Source: Fluviibacter sp964387485 | GTDB lineage: Bacteria > Pseudomonadota > Gammaproteobacteria > Burkholderiales > Rhodocyclaceae | NCBI GenBank assembly: GCA_964387485.1 | Contig: CAYLWV010000005.1 | Coordinates: 1-40,807, forward strand | Length of the DNA stretch: 40,807 nt | Direction of reading: 5' to 3' | Shown: piece after piece, positions 25,191 to 34,256 of the stretch | Position numbering within the stretch: the first letter of the stretch is position 1 | Layout of the letters: every line of letters begins with the position of its first letter | Made by a program: the position numbers and the translations under genes | Notes under the pieces: model-generated | Databases searched by the model: none | Told to the model about the DNA's origin: nothing | What the model saw: the letters and a program-made list of their open reading frames with translations, nothing else

Positions 25191-26422
25191 GCAGAGAGAG
25201 CAAAGAGCTGATTGTCGGTCTCGACATCGGTACATCGAAGATTGTCGCCGTTGTTGCCGAGGTGGCTTCCGATGGTCGGTTGAATGTCCTGGGTGTTGGC
25301 GCCCAGGAGGCCCGTGGTTTGTCGCGCGGTGTGGTTGTCAACATCGAAGACACCGTGCAGGCAATCTCCAAGGTCATTCAGGAAGTTGAACTGATGGCCG
25401 ATTGCAAGGTCAAGGATGTCTATACCGGAATTGCCGGCAGCCATATCCGTAGCTTCAACTCCAACGGCATGGTGGCCATCAAGGATAAGGAAGTCAGTCC
25501 GGGTGATATCGACCGTGTGATCGAAACGGCACGGGCCATGCCGATTCCGGCCGAGCAGGAAATCCTGCACATCCTGACCCAGGAATTTGTGATCGACGGT
25601 CAGGACGGCATTCGTGAACCGATCGGCATGAGCGGCATGCGTCTCGAAGTGAAGGTGCATATCGTGACCGGCGCCATCTCTGCCGCACAGAATATCGTCA
25701 AGTGTGTCCGCCGCTGTGGCCTGGATGTGAACGATCTCGTGCTGCAGCCACTGGCTTCCAGCTACGCGGTGCTTTCCGAAGATGAAAAAGATCTGGGCGT
25801 CTGCCTGATCGATATCGGTGGCGGTACGACGGATATTGCTGTCTGGGCTCAGGGTGCGATTCGCCATACGGCGGTGATCCCCATTGCGGGTAATCAGGTG
25901 ACGAACGATATCGCCATGGCGCTGCGTACACCCACGCGCGATGCTGAAGATATCAAGCGTCGCTCAGGTTGTGCGCTGGCGGATCTGGCCAACCCGGAAG
26001 AAGTAATCGAAGTCGCAGGCGTGGATGATCGCCCCAGCCGCAAGCTGTCGCGCCGTGCACTGGCCGATGTTATTCAGCCGCGCGTCGAAGAACTGTTCGA
26101 GATCGTGCAAGCCGAACTGCGGCGCTCCGGTTACGAGAATGTTCTGTCATCGGGCATCGTGCTCACCGGCGGTTCGGCATCGATGCCGGGCATGATCGAA
26201 CTCGGTGAAGAGATTTTCCACATGCCGGTGCGCCTGGGTGAGCCCAAGTACAACGGTCCGCTGGTCGATGTGATCAAGTCGCCGCGTTACGCGACGGCCT
26301 TCGGCCTCATTCTTGAAGCCTACAACCAGCGTAAGCGCGGCCAGCAGGTGCGCGAAAAGCAGGGGAGCGGCGTCAAGGATGTTTTCTCGTCGATGCGCGC
26401 CTGGTTCGAGAAGAATTTTTAA
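25187..26422 (+). CDS. ftsA: FtsA, actin-like membrane anchor of FtsZ
   Basis: FtsA polymerises on ATP and tethers FtsZ filaments to the membrane. The 411-residue product shows the actin-fold phosphate loops VGLDIGTSKIVAVVAE and CLIDIGGGTTDIAVW, the adenosine motif GIVLTGGSASMPGMIELGEE, and a C-terminal amphipathic membrane-targeting helix (MRAWFEKNF). It overlaps ftsQ by 4 nt. Unlike most cluster junctions, the gap to ftsZ is long (131 nt) and carries a hairpin. Confidence 0.97.
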   Translation: MSRESKELIVGLDIGTSKIVAVVAEVASDGRLNVLGVGAQEARGLSRGVVVNIEDTVQAISKVIQEVELMADCKVKDVYTGIAGSHIRSFNSNGMVAIKDKEVSPGDIDRVIETARAMPIPAEQEILHILTQEFVIDGQDGIREPIGMSGMRLEVKVHIVTGAISAAQNIVKCVRRCGLDVNDLVLQPLASSYAVLSEDEKDLGVCLIDIGGGTTDIAVWAQGAIRHTAVIPIAGNQVTNDIAMALRTPTRDAEDIKRRSGCALADLANPEEVIEVAGVDDRPSRKLSRRALADVIQPRVEELFEIVQAELRRSGYENVLSSGIVLTGGSASMPGMIELGEEIFHMPVRLGEPKYNGPLVDVIKSPRYATAFGLILEAYNQRKRGQQVREKQGSGVKDVFSSMRAWFEKNF

Positions 26423-26435
26423 TCCAAGAATTTCC

Positions 26436-26460
26436 GGTCCCGTATGCGCAGTACGGGATC
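26436..26460 (+). other. Stem-loop in the ftsA-ftsZ gap
   Basis: GGTCCCGTA and TACGGGATC pair over 9 bp (one G-T pair) around the loop TGCGCAG. No T-run follows, so it is not a classic terminator. It may mark an RNA processing or stability point that sets ftsZ expression apart from ftsA. The rest of the gap (to 26553) holds TTTAAT at 26535-26540, a weak -10 candidate, and the ftsZ ribosome site GGAGG. Confidence 0.5.
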
Positions 26461-26553
26461 GTGAAGTAGCAGCAAAGGTAGTTGGTAGCACGTAGTCAGA
26501 AACAACGCAGTACTTACCCAACACGATTTATCGCTTTAATAACGGAGGCAGTT

Positions 26554-27744
26554 ATGTTTGAAATTATCGAGAAAGAAGAAAACGGCACGATCATCAAAGT
26601 GATCGGTGTGGGCGGCGCAGGTGGTAATGCCATCGACCACATGATCCGTGAGAACGTGCATGGCGTGCAGTTCATTGCCGCCAATACCGATGCCCAGGCA
26701 CTCAACAACAGCCTGGCCGGTCATCGCATGCAACTGGGTGCCTCGGGTCTGGGCGCGGGTGCTAAGCCGGCCGCCGGTCGTGCTGCCGCTGAAGAGCAGC
26801 GCGAGCAGATCAAGGACATGCTGCGTGGCGCCCACATGGTGTTCATCACCGCGGGTATGGGTGGTGGTACGGGCACCGGCGCTGCGCCGATCGTTGCCGA
26901 AGTGGCGCGTGAACTGGGTATTCTGAGCGTTGCGGTGGTCACCAAGCCGTTCATGTTCGAAGGCAAGCGTATGAAGGCTGCCGAAGCGGGTATCGCCGAA
27001 CTGGAACAGCATGTGGATTCGCTGATCGTGATTCTGAATGATCGCCTGATGGATGTGCTGGGTGACGACGCAGAAATGGAAGCCTGCTTCCATGCGGCGG
27101 ATGATGTGCTGCGTAACGCCGTGGGCGGTATTGCCGAGATCATTACCCTGAAGGGTCTGGTCAACGTCGACTTTGAAGACGTTCGCACCGTGATGGGTGC
27201 CATGGGTCGTGCCATGATGGGTTCGGCCGCCGCGGAAGGCATGGATCGTGCCCGTCTGGCCGCTGAGCAGGCTGTGGCCTGCCCGCTGCTGGAAGGCGTC
27301 GAGCTGGCTGGCGCCAAGGGCGTGCTGGTCAACATCACCGCCTCCAAGTCGCTGAAGATGCGTGAAGTCAACGAAGTCATGGCCACCATTGGGGATCACG
27401 TTTCGGACGAAGCCGAAATTATCTTCGGCGCCGTGTTTGACGAATCGATGGGTGACCAGCTGCGCGTGACCGTGGTTGCTACGGGTCTGGAAGGCCAGAA
27501 GGCCCGTGCCGCCAAGCCGACCCGTGAATCGTTCACGGTGATCGAGCCGATGCGCGCCACCGGTACCGGTGATGCCACGCCGTTTGGTGATTTCAGCCAG
27601 TACGATCTGCCGCCGGGCATGCGTTCGGCCCGTCAGACCACGGTTGCCGCACCGGCCGCCAGCAATCTGAAGGTCGAAGCCTTTGTCTCGCAGGGTGTGG
27701 ATCACTACGACATCCCGGCATTTCTGCGTAAGCAAGCTGACTAA
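26554..27744 (+). CDS. ftsZ: FtsZ, tubulin-like division GTPase
   Basis: FtsZ forms the Z-ring that organises division. The 396-residue product has the N-terminal nucleotide segment IKVIGVGGAGGNAIDHM, the tubulin signature G103-G-G-T-G-T-G109, the T7 loop region VNVDFEDVRTVM and the C-terminal peptide DHYDIPAFLRKQAD, which binds FtsA and other partners. The linker before the tail is about 60 residues. The ATG at 26554 has a strong ACGGAGG ribosome site; an upstream frame of 24 codons has no homology. It is the last dcw gene, followed by a 227-nt gap before lpxC. Confidence 0.98.
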   Translation: MFEIIEKEENGTIIKVIGVGGAGGNAIDHMIRENVHGVQFIAANTDAQALNNSLAGHRMQLGASGLGAGAKPAAGRAAAEEQREQIKDMLRGAHMVFITAGMGGGTGTGAAPIVAEVARELGILSVAVVTKPFMFEGKRMKAAEAGIAELEQHVDSLIVILNDRLMDVLGDDAEMEACFHAADDVLRNAVGGIAEIITLKGLVNVDFEDVRTVMGAMGRAMMGSAAAEGMDRARLAAEQAVACPLLEGVELAGAKGVLVNITASKSLKMREVNEVMATIGDHVSDEAEIIFGAVFDESMGDQLRVTVVATGLEGQKARAAKPTRESFTVIEPMRATGTGDATPFGDFSQYDLPPGMRSARQTTVAAPAASNLKVEAFVSQGVDHYDIPAFLRKQAD

Positions 27745-27783
27745 TCCTCGGCGTTGTTTTATCAGGTCGACTGTCTCCGGTCC

Positions 27784-27802
27784 GGGGCCCTGCGCAGGCC
27801 CC
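27784..27802 (+). terminator. GC-rich hairpin after ftsZ (possible terminator, no T-run)
   Basis: Perfect 6-bp arms GGGGCC and GGCCCC enclose CTGCGCA, 40 nt after the ftsZ stop. No T tract follows, so it may slow or stabilise rather than end transcription; read-through to lpxC is possible. Confidence 0.4.
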
Positions 27803-27889
27803 CGAATCGATGGTTAACCTGCTGAAGTTAAAGCAGTAATTTGTAGTGCCTCCGAGTTGTACCTACTGAGGAGGAGCCCTGGTCTGTGC

Positions 27890-27895
27890 TAGAAT
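27890..27895 (+). promoter_or_regulatory. Possible -10 box of lpxC
   Basis: TAGAAT preceded by TG two bases upstream (TGCTAGAAT, extended -10) lies 77 nt before the lpxC start. A transcript from here would carry a leader of about 70 nt containing a short GGGG/CCCC hairpin (about 27905-27918). No good -35 is visible. Confidence 0.45.
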
Positions 27896-27971
27896 TAGCC
27901 AGTTGGGGCTCCGTCCCCTCAAGTTTTTGCTGAAGTTTTCGCTTCGAGCAGTCTGTCCGGATTCAACGACC

Positions 27972-28907
27972 ATGCCCCAGATGTTGTGTCAGCGCACCGT
28001 TAAATCAGTCATCCGCGCCAGTGGCGTGGGTTTGCACTCGGGTCGCAAAGTCACGCTCACACTGCGCCCCGCTGCGCCGGATACGGGCATTGTCTTCCGT
28101 CGTGTGGATCTGGAAACCCCGGTCGAGATCAAAGCCAGTGCGCTGCTGATTGGCGATACCCGCATGTGTTCGTGTCTGGATGTGGACGGTGTCCGTGTCG
28201 GCACCATCGAGCACCTGATGTCGGCGTTGTGCGGTCTGGGTATTGATAACGTCTGGCTGGATATCGACGCGGCCGAAGTGCCGATTCTCGATGGTTCTTC
28301 ATCGCCGTTTGTCTTTCTGATCCAGTCGGCAGGTATTCTGGAGCAGCCGGTGCCCAAGCGTTTTCTGCGGATCAAAAAGACCGTGGAGATTCAGGAAGGC
28401 GACAAACTGGCGCGTCTGGCACCGTATGATGGCTTCAAACTGAATTTCTCCATTGTTTTCAATCACCCGGCGATCGACCGAACCGGTCAACAGGTGAGCT
28501 TTGATTTTGCCGAGCAGGGCTACACGCGGGATATTGCGCGTGCCCGTACCTTCGGCTTTACGCAGGAAGTCGAATTTCTGCGCGAGAATGGCCTGGCACT
28601 GGGCGGCGGCCTGGAAAATGCCGTGGTGCTGGATGAATACCGCATCCTGAACCCGGATGGTCTGCGCTACAACGATGAATTCGTCAAGCACAAGGTGCTG
28701 GATGCCATTGGTGATCTGTATCTGATCGGCCATCCGATCATTGGCGAATTTACCGCCCACAAATCCGGCCACGATCTCAACAACAAACTGGCGCGCGCCG
28801 TGCTGGCCGATGCCGAGTCCTTTGAGATTGTGTCTTTCGTACCGCCGGCGGTTGCGCCGGAGGGTGTGACGCGCTGGATGCAGCAGGCTTACGCGCTGAC
28901 CACCTGA
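27972..28907 (+). CDS. lpxC: LpxC, UDP-3-O-acyl-N-acetylglucosamine deacetylase
   Basis: LpxC is the zinc deacetylase that commits UDP-acyl-GlcNAc to lipid A synthesis. The product (311 residues from ATG 27972, 308 from ATG 27981) starts with the family phrase QRTVKSVIRASGVGLHSGRK. Zinc ligands are the histidine of TIEHLMSAL and the His and Asp of KHKVLDAIGDLY; the catalytic histidine is in HKSGHDLNNKLARA. A longer frame from 27903 adds a basic stretch with no homology and overlaps the promoter region. Its stop codon directly abuts that of the convergent DUF721 gene. LpxC follows ftsZ in many proteobacteria. Confidence 0.97.
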   Translation: MPQMLCQRTVKSVIRASGVGLHSGRKVTLTLRPAAPDTGIVFRRVDLETPVEIKASALLIGDTRMCSCLDVDGVRVGTIEHLMSALCGLGIDNVWLDIDAAEVPILDGSSSPFVFLIQSAGILEQPVPKRFLRIKKTVEIQEGDKLARLAPYDGFKLNFSIVFNHPAIDRTGQQVSFDFAEQGYTRDIARARTFGFTQEVEFLRENGLALGGGLENAVVLDEYRILNPDGLRYNDEFVKHKVLDAIGDLYLIGHPIIGEFTAHKSGHDLNNKLARAVLADAESFEIVSFVPPAVAPEGVTRWMQQAYALTT

Positions 28908-29405
28908 TCAGTGCTTGTCGGCGGATTGGCGCAGGTGCGCCAGCGCCGCTTTGAGTTCCGAATCCCCGATCGTATTCTCCAGAGCCTGTAGGCTGGCTGC
29001 GGCATTGGCCGACAGCGGTGCCCGCTGGAATGGTGTTTGTGGCTTATCTTCCGGCAAGCCTGGCCGAATTCGTACATCCAGTGCGCTACAGGCAAACCCC
29101 GCCTGTCGCCAGCCGTTGACCAGACTGGGGCCCATCTGGCGTAGGCGAGCGCCCAGGCTGGGATGGTTGCACAGAACGCTGATCGTGTCCCCGCTCAGAT
29201 TGGCCACTCGGCATCCGCGGCCCATGGCGGGCGGCAGCGTGCGAATAAGCACATCCTGCAGTGTTTGTAACGTCCGCGCGTGTTGCATCAGGCCGCCGAG
29301 CGTCGCGGTGGCTTCCGCCTGGCTGCGCGCGCTACCGCCATATTCCAGGACGTCGGAAAGGGCGCGCAGGGCGGGTTTCTTGAATTGGCTGCGGGTGGGG
29401 TACAT
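28908..29405 (-). CDS. DUF721 protein, DciA-like
   Basis: A 165-residue protein with a DUF721 region (about 35-115: HARTLQTLQDVLIRTLPPAM, NLSGDTISVLCNHPSLGARL, LRQMGPSLVNGWRQ, ALDVRIRP). DUF721 includes DciA, which loads the replicative helicase DnaB in bacteria that lack DnaC, and the size and position between lpxC and secA fit the betaproteobacterial gene. The match is of the loose DUF721 type, so function as DciA is inference. It reads opposite to both neighbours; its stop abuts the lpxC stop with no spacer, and 155 nt separate its start from secA. Confidence 0.75.
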   Translation of the reverse strand: MYPTRSQFKKPALRALSDVLEYGGSARSQAEATATLGGLMQHARTLQTLQDVLIRTLPPAMGRGCRVANLSGDTISVLCNHPSLGARLRQMGPSLVNGWRQAGFACSALDVRIRPGLPEDKPQTPFQRAPLSANAAASLQALENTIGDSELKAALAHLRQSADKH

Positions 29406-29524
29406 GCGCTTAGATTAGCCGAGGGTGAGGTATGCAGCAAGTTTGGCTTGATTTGGGGACTTGCGCCCCATGTTCTGCCAAGCGCCTGCCATAAGCTTTC
29501 TGGCGGGTAAGGGGCGCTCAACAT

Positions 29525-29532
29525 GCTAAAAT
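29525..29532 (+). promoter_or_regulatory. Possible extended -10 promoter of secA
   Basis: TGCTAAAAT (a TG-extended -10, hexamer at 29527-29532) lies 29 nt before the secA ATG. The 29406-29526 stretch also has GGGG/CCCC arms around ACTTGCG (near 29456-29470). No clear -35. Confidence 0.45.
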
Positions 29533-29560
29533 CGCGAGGATATTTACTGGAACCTCCCTC

Positions 29561-32260
29561 ATGATTTCTGGCCTGCTCAAATCGCTCTTCGGTAGCCGTA
29601 ACGACCGCCTGCTTAAAACCTATCGCAAACAGGTCGAACGCATTAACGCCCTCGAGCCGGCAATGGAAGCGCTGGATGATGCCGCGCTGCAAGCCAAAAC
29701 CGCCGAATTCCGCACCCGCCTTGCCGGCGGTGAAACCCTCGACACCCTGTTGCCCGAAGCCTTTGCTGTTGTGCGTGAAGCCAGCAAGCGCGTACTCGGC
29801 ATGCGTCATTTCGATGTGCAGCTGGTGGGCGGCATGGTGCTCCACTACGGCAAAATTGCCGAAATGCGTACCGGCGAAGGCAAGACACTGGTCTCGACCC
29901 TGCCGGCCTACCTGAATGCGCTGGCCGGCAACGGCGTGCATGTGGTGACGGTTAATGATTACCTGGCCCGTCGCGATGCCGAATGGATGGCACGCCTGCA
30001 TAGCTGGCTCGGCCTGACGGTGGGCTGCAATCTGGCACAGATGTCCTCGCTGGAAAAGCGCGACGCCTACGCCTGTGATATCACCTACGGCACGAACAAC
30101 GAATTCGGTTTCGACTATCTGCGCGACAACATGGTCTACGACGTACAGGACCGTGTGCAACGCAAGCTGCATTACGCCATCGTCGATGAGGTTGATTCCA
30201 TCCTCATTGATGAAGCACGTACACCGCTGATCATCTCAGGTCAGGCCGAAGACCACACCGAGCTCTATGTGCGCATGAATGCACTGGCGCCGGCGCTGAC
30301 GCGTTGCGAGCAGGAAGATGGTCCGGGTGATTTCTGGGTCGATGAAAAAGCCAATCAGATTCTGCTGACCGAAGAAGGTCACGAAAGTGCCGAGCGCGTG
30401 CTCGTTGAGGCAGGGTTGCTGGCCGAAGGCCATAGCCTGTACGAAGCCGCCAATATTCTGCTCATGCATCATCTGACCACGGCCCTGCGCGCTCATAACC
30501 TGTTCCATCGCGATCAACATTACGTCGTACAGAACGATGAGGTGGTGATTGTGGACGAGTTCACGGGTCGTCTGATGAGCGGCCGTCGCTGGTCCGATGG
30601 CCTGCATCAGGCCGTGGAAGCCAAGGAAGCCGTGGCGATCCAGCACGAGAACCAGACGCTGGCCTCGATTACCTTCCAGAACTACTTCCGTATGTACGGC
30701 AAGCTGGCCGGCATGACCGGCACCGCCGATACCGAAGCTTACGAATTCCAGCAGATCTATGGTCTGGAAACGGTGGTGATTCCGACGCATCGCCCGGCGG
30801 TCCGTAAGGACCATCAGGATCAGATCTATCGGACCGAGCAGGAAAAATTTCACGCTATCGTGGCCGATATCCGTCACCAGCATGAAGCGGGTCGCCCGAT
30901 TCTGGTGGGGACCACCTCGATTGAAAACTCCGAGTTGCTGTCGGATCTGCTGAATCGTGAAAAGCTGGCACATCAGGTGCTCAACGCCAAGCAGCATGAG
31001 CGCGAAGCTGAGATCGTCGCTCAGGCCGGTAAGCCGGGGGTGATTACCATCGCCACCAACATGGCGGGTCGTGGTACCGATATTGTGCTGGGCGGCAATA
31101 TCAGCAAAGACATTGATGCCATCCATGCCGATGAATCATTGTCGGCGGATGCCAAAGAGCAGAAGATCGCGGCACTGCGTGCCGAATGGCAGAAGACCCA
31201 TGATGCCGTGATTGCAGCGGGTGGTCTGCATATCATTGGTTCGGAGCGCCATGAGTCGCGTCGTATCGACAACCAGCTGCGGGGTCGTGCGGGGCGTCAG
31301 GGCGATGCCGGTAGTTCGCGTTTCTTCCTGTCGCTGGATGACTCGCTACTGCGGATTTTTGCGGGTGATCGCATCAAGGCCATCATGGATCGCCTGAAGA
31401 TGCCGGAAGGTGAACCGATTGAGCACGCTATCGTGACGCGTTCGCTGGAATCGGCACAGCGCAAGGTAGAAGGCCGTAACTTCGACATCCGCAAGCAGCT
31501 GCTCGAATACGACAACGTGGCCAATGATCAGCGTCGCGTCATCTACACCCAGCGTAACGAACTGCTGGAAACGGCCGAAATCAGTGCCACCATGACCGCG
31601 CTGCGCCACGGGCTGCTGGAAGAAGTGTTCCGCACGTATGTCCCGGCTGGGTCTATCGATGAACAGTGGGATCTGCCGGCGCTGGAGCATCTGCTCGAAG
31701 CCGAGTATCAGTTGCGTGTGCCGTTGGCCGAGATGGCCCAAGCCGACGACGCTCCGGATGACGAGGCTTTGCTGGCGCGCCTGATTGCCGCTGCTGATGA
31801 AGTCTATGCCGCCAAGGTGGCGCTGGTCGATGCCGAAGCCTTTGCCGGATTTGAGCGCAGTGTCATGTTGCAGAGCCTGGATTCGCACTGGCGCGAGCAT
31901 TTGTCGGCGCTGGATCATCTGCGCCAGGGGATCCATCTGCGCGGCTATGCGCAGAAAGATCCGAAACAGGAATACAAGCGTGAAGCCTTCGAACTGTTCG
32001 ACAGCCTGCTGAGCGCTGTACGCCGTGAAGTATCGCGCGTGCTGATGACCGTGCGTATCGGTACAGCAGAAGAGATCGATGCGGCCGCAGCCGCTGCCAA
32101 TGCGTCTGCGCCGGAAAACCTGGATTATCAGCACGGTGAGCCGGGTGTGTTCGTGGATCAGGACGGCAATCCGTATGACCCGGAAACCATTAATCGTAAT
32201 TCGCCCTGCCCCTGTGGTTCGGGTGAAAAGTTCAAGTATTGCCACGGGAGACTGATGTAA
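29561..32260 (+). CDS. secA: SecA, preprotein translocase ATPase
   Basis: SecA drives export of unfolded proteins through SecYEG. The 899-residue protein has Walker A in M102-R-T-G-E-G-K108-T, the DEAD-like Walker B V208-D-E-V-D212, the MYGKLAGMTGTADTEAYEF block, the helicase motif GRGTDIVLGGN, the QLRGRAGRQGDAG motif, and a C-terminal zinc tail CPCGSGEKFKYCHG that contacts SecB and phospholipids. Start MISGLLKSLFGSRNDR is typical. Its TAA stop overlaps the argJ ATG by one base (TAATG). Confidence 0.98.
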   Translation: MISGLLKSLFGSRNDRLLKTYRKQVERINALEPAMEALDDAALQAKTAEFRTRLAGGETLDTLLPEAFAVVREASKRVLGMRHFDVQLVGGMVLHYGKIAEMRTGEGKTLVSTLPAYLNALAGNGVHVVTVNDYLARRDAEWMARLHSWLGLTVGCNLAQMSSLEKRDAYACDITYGTNNEFGFDYLRDNMVYDVQDRVQRKLHYAIVDEVDSILIDEARTPLIISGQAEDHTELYVRMNALAPALTRCEQEDGPGDFWVDEKANQILLTEEGHESAERVLVEAGLLAEGHSLYEAANILLMHHLTTALRAHNLFHRDQHYVVQNDEVVIVDEFTGRLMSGRRWSDGLHQAVEAKEAVAIQHENQTLASITFQNYFRMYGKLAGMTGTADTEAYEFQQIYGLETVVIPTHRPAVRKDHQDQIYRTEQEKFHAIVADIRHQHEAGRPILVGTTSIENSELLSDLLNREKLAHQVLNAKQHEREAEIVAQAGKPGVITIATNMAGRGTDIVLGGNISKDIDAIHADESLSADAKEQKIAALRAEWQKTHDAVIAAGGLHIIGSERHESRRIDNQLRGRAGRQGDAGSSRFFLSLDDSLLRIFAGDRIKAIMDRLKMPEGEPIEHAIVTRSLESAQRKVEGRNFDIRKQLLEYDNVANDQRRVIYTQRNELLETAEISATMTALRHGLLEEVFRTYVPAGSIDEQWDLPALEHLLEAEYQLRVPLAEMAQADDAPDDEALLARLIAAADEVYAAKVALVDAEAFAGFERSVMLQSLDSHWREHLSALDHLRQGIHLRGYAQKDPKQEYKREAFELFDSLLSAVRREVSRVLMTVRIGTAEEIDAAAAAANASAPENLDYQHGEPGVFVDQDGNPYDPETINRNSPCPCGSGEKFKYCHGRLM

Positions 32261-33504
32261 TGCCTGTGAACTACCAGACCCCGGCGCCCGAGGCGCTGCA
32301 TCCGGTTGCCGGTATCCGTTTGGGTGTGGCCGCGGCAGGAATCCGTAAGAAAGATCGCAAGGATCTGACCGTGATCGCGATTGATGCTGGCGCCAGCGTG
32401 GCCGGTGTGTTCACGCAGAACCGCTTCTGTGCCGCGCCCGTGCAGGTGTGCCGTGCGCATCTGGCCGAACACGGTAATGCCGATATCCGAGCCCTGGTCA
32501 TCAATACGGGCATTGCCAATGCGGGTACGGGTGAATCGGGTATGGCCGCGTCGAATACGACGTGTGCTGAACTGGCGGCGTTGTTGCAGGTGGATGCCAG
32601 CCAGATTCTGCCGTTTTCTACGGGGGTGATTCTCGAGCCGTTGCCGGTTGATAGGCTGGTGGCCGGTCTGCCGGCTGCCTTGGCGGATCTGGCGCCGAAT
32701 CACTGGCATGCCGCAGCGCATGCCATCATGACCACGGATACCATCGCCAAGGCCGCATCGCGCCAGCTGAGTATCAACGGCAAAAATGTCACGATCACCG
32801 GCATCTCCAAGGGCGCCGGGATGATCAAGCCGAACATGGCGACCATGCTCGGCTTCATGGGCACGGACGCGGGTATTGCACCAGCGCTGCTGGCCAAAAC
32901 GCTGAAAGACATCGCCGATGAATCGTTTAATGCGATTACGGTGGATGGCGATACGTCGACCAACGATTCCTTTGTCGCCATCGCCACCGGTCAATCCGGC
33001 GTTCAGTTCAGCACCGGTCAGGAAGCCGGTTGGTCCGAGCTGTCCGCAGCACTGCTGGCGGTTGCCCAGGAGCTGGCGCAAGCCATCGTGCGTGATGGTG
33101 AAGGCGCCACCAAGTTCATGACCATCGCCGTCAGCGGCGGTCAAACACGCGAAGAGTGTCGTGCCGTGGGTTATGCCATCGGCCATTCGCCGCTGGTGAA
33201 GACCGCCTTCTTTGCCTCCGACCCCAATCTGGGCCGGATCCTGGCGGCTATCGGTTACGCGGGCATTGCCGATCTGGATGTCGATAACATTCGTGTCTGG
33301 CTGGCCAGTCAATCAGGTGAAACGCTGGTGGCAGAGCAGGGCGGCCGTGCGGCTGCCTATACGGAAGACCAGGGCGCTGCCATCATGGCCGACGCCGAGA
33401 TCACCATCCGTATTGATCTGGCACGAGGCGCGGCACAGGCCACGGTGTGGACCTGCGATTTCTCCTACGACTACGTCAAGATCAACGCCGACTATCGTAG
33501 CTGA
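32260..33504 (+). CDS. argJ: ArgJ, bifunctional ornithine acetyltransferase / N-acetylglutamate synthase
   Basis: ArgJ moves the acetyl group from acetylornithine to glutamate, making arginine synthesis cyclic. The 414-residue precursor cleaves itself before a threonine nucleophile: the site MATMLGF is present with T195, inside GAGMIKPNMATMLGFMGTDA. Other family blocks are DGDTSTNDSFV and KTAFFASDPNLGRILAAIGY. I chose ATG 32260 because it overlaps the secA stop and begins with family sequence; the frame extends 7 codons into secA. secA-argJ adjacency is common in betaproteobacteria. Confidence 0.97.
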   Translation: MPVNYQTPAPEALHPVAGIRLGVAAAGIRKKDRKDLTVIAIDAGASVAGVFTQNRFCAAPVQVCRAHLAEHGNADIRALVINTGIANAGTGESGMAASNTTCAELAALLQVDASQILPFSTGVILEPLPVDRLVAGLPAALADLAPNHWHAAAHAIMTTDTIAKAASRQLSINGKNVTITGISKGAGMIKPNMATMLGFMGTDAGIAPALLAKTLKDIADESFNAITVDGDTSTNDSFVAIATGQSGVQFSTGQEAGWSELSAALLAVAQELAQAIVRDGEGATKFMTIAVSGGQTREECRAVGYAIGHSPLVKTAFFASDPNLGRILAAIGYAGIADLDVDNIRVWLASQSGETLVAEQGGRAAAYTEDQGAAIMADAEITIRIDLARGAAQATVWTCDFSYDYVKINADYRS

Positions 33505-33568
33505 GATCGCTAGATCGTCACCGGCCCACGTATTACGAACGACCAACGCACTAAACAGCGAGCCTCTC

Positions 33569-34240
33569 ATGTACACCATCGCGCCCAGTATTCTCTCCGC
33601 CGACTTTGCCCGTTTGGGTGAAGAGGTTCGTGACGTCATCGCTGCTGGTGCGGACTGGATTCACTTCGATGTGATGGACAACCATTACGTCCCCAATCTC
33701 ACCATGGGGCCGATGTTCTGCGAAGCCATTCGCCCGCATACCCAGGCTCCGATTGATGTGCATCTGATGGTGTCGCCGGTCGACAGCCTGATTGAAGCCT
33801 TTGCCAAGGCCGGTGCCGACTGGATCAGTTTTCATCCGGAAGCCTCTGCCCATGTGGATCGCTCGTTGAGTCTGATACGTGCGCAGGGCTGCAAGGCCGG
33901 TCTGGTGTTGAATCCGGCAACGTCCATTGATGTGCTGGATTGGGTGATGGATCGTCTGGATATGGTGTTGCTGATGTCGGTGAACCCCGGCTTTGGCGGC
34001 CAATCCTTTATTCCGGCGACGCTCGACAAACTGAAAGCCGTGCGCGCCAAGCTGGATGCCTACACCGCACAGACGGGTCGGGCCATCAAGCTGGAAATCG
34101 ACGGTGGCATCAAGATCGACAACATCGCTGAAGTCGCCCGTGCCGGTGCTGATACCTTTGTGGCGGGTTCTGCGATTTTCAACACGCCGGATTACGCGGC
34201 CACCATTGCCGCCATGCGTGCCGAGTTGGCCAAAGTGTAA
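33569..34240 (+). CDS. rpe: Rpe, ribulose-phosphate 3-epimerase
   Basis: Rpe interconverts ribulose 5-phosphate and xylulose 5-phosphate in the pentose phosphate and related pathways. The 223-residue TIM barrel shows IAPSILSADFARLGEEV, WIHFDVMDNHYVPNLTMGP, DVHLMVSPVD, LLMSVNPGFGGQSFIP and LEIDGGIKIDN, with the metal His/Asp residues in place. The ATG at 33569 begins the homologous part. The 64-nt gap after argJ shows no strong promoter. It is followed by gph after 16 nt, a usual partner in rpe-gph-trpE runs. Confidence 0.97.
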   Translation: MYTIAPSILSADFARLGEEVRDVIAAGADWIHFDVMDNHYVPNLTMGPMFCEAIRPHTQAPIDVHLMVSPVDSLIEAFAKAGADWISFHPEASAHVDRSLSLIRAQGCKAGLVLNPATSIDVLDWVMDRLDMVLLMSVNPGFGGQSFIPATLDKLKAVRAKLDAYTAQTGRAIKLEIDGGIKIDNIAEVARAGADTFVAGSAIFNTPDYAATIAAMRAELAKV

Positions 34241-34256
34241 TTTCATAAAGACCGCA

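Noticed and set aside
26536..27735. 399-codon minus-strand frame
   Set aside because: It is exactly antisense to ftsZ; His/Thr/Gly-rich low-complexity translation without recognisable domains.
32158..33312. 384-codon minus-strand frame
   Set aside because: Antisense to argJ and the secA end; no motif and no ribosome site.
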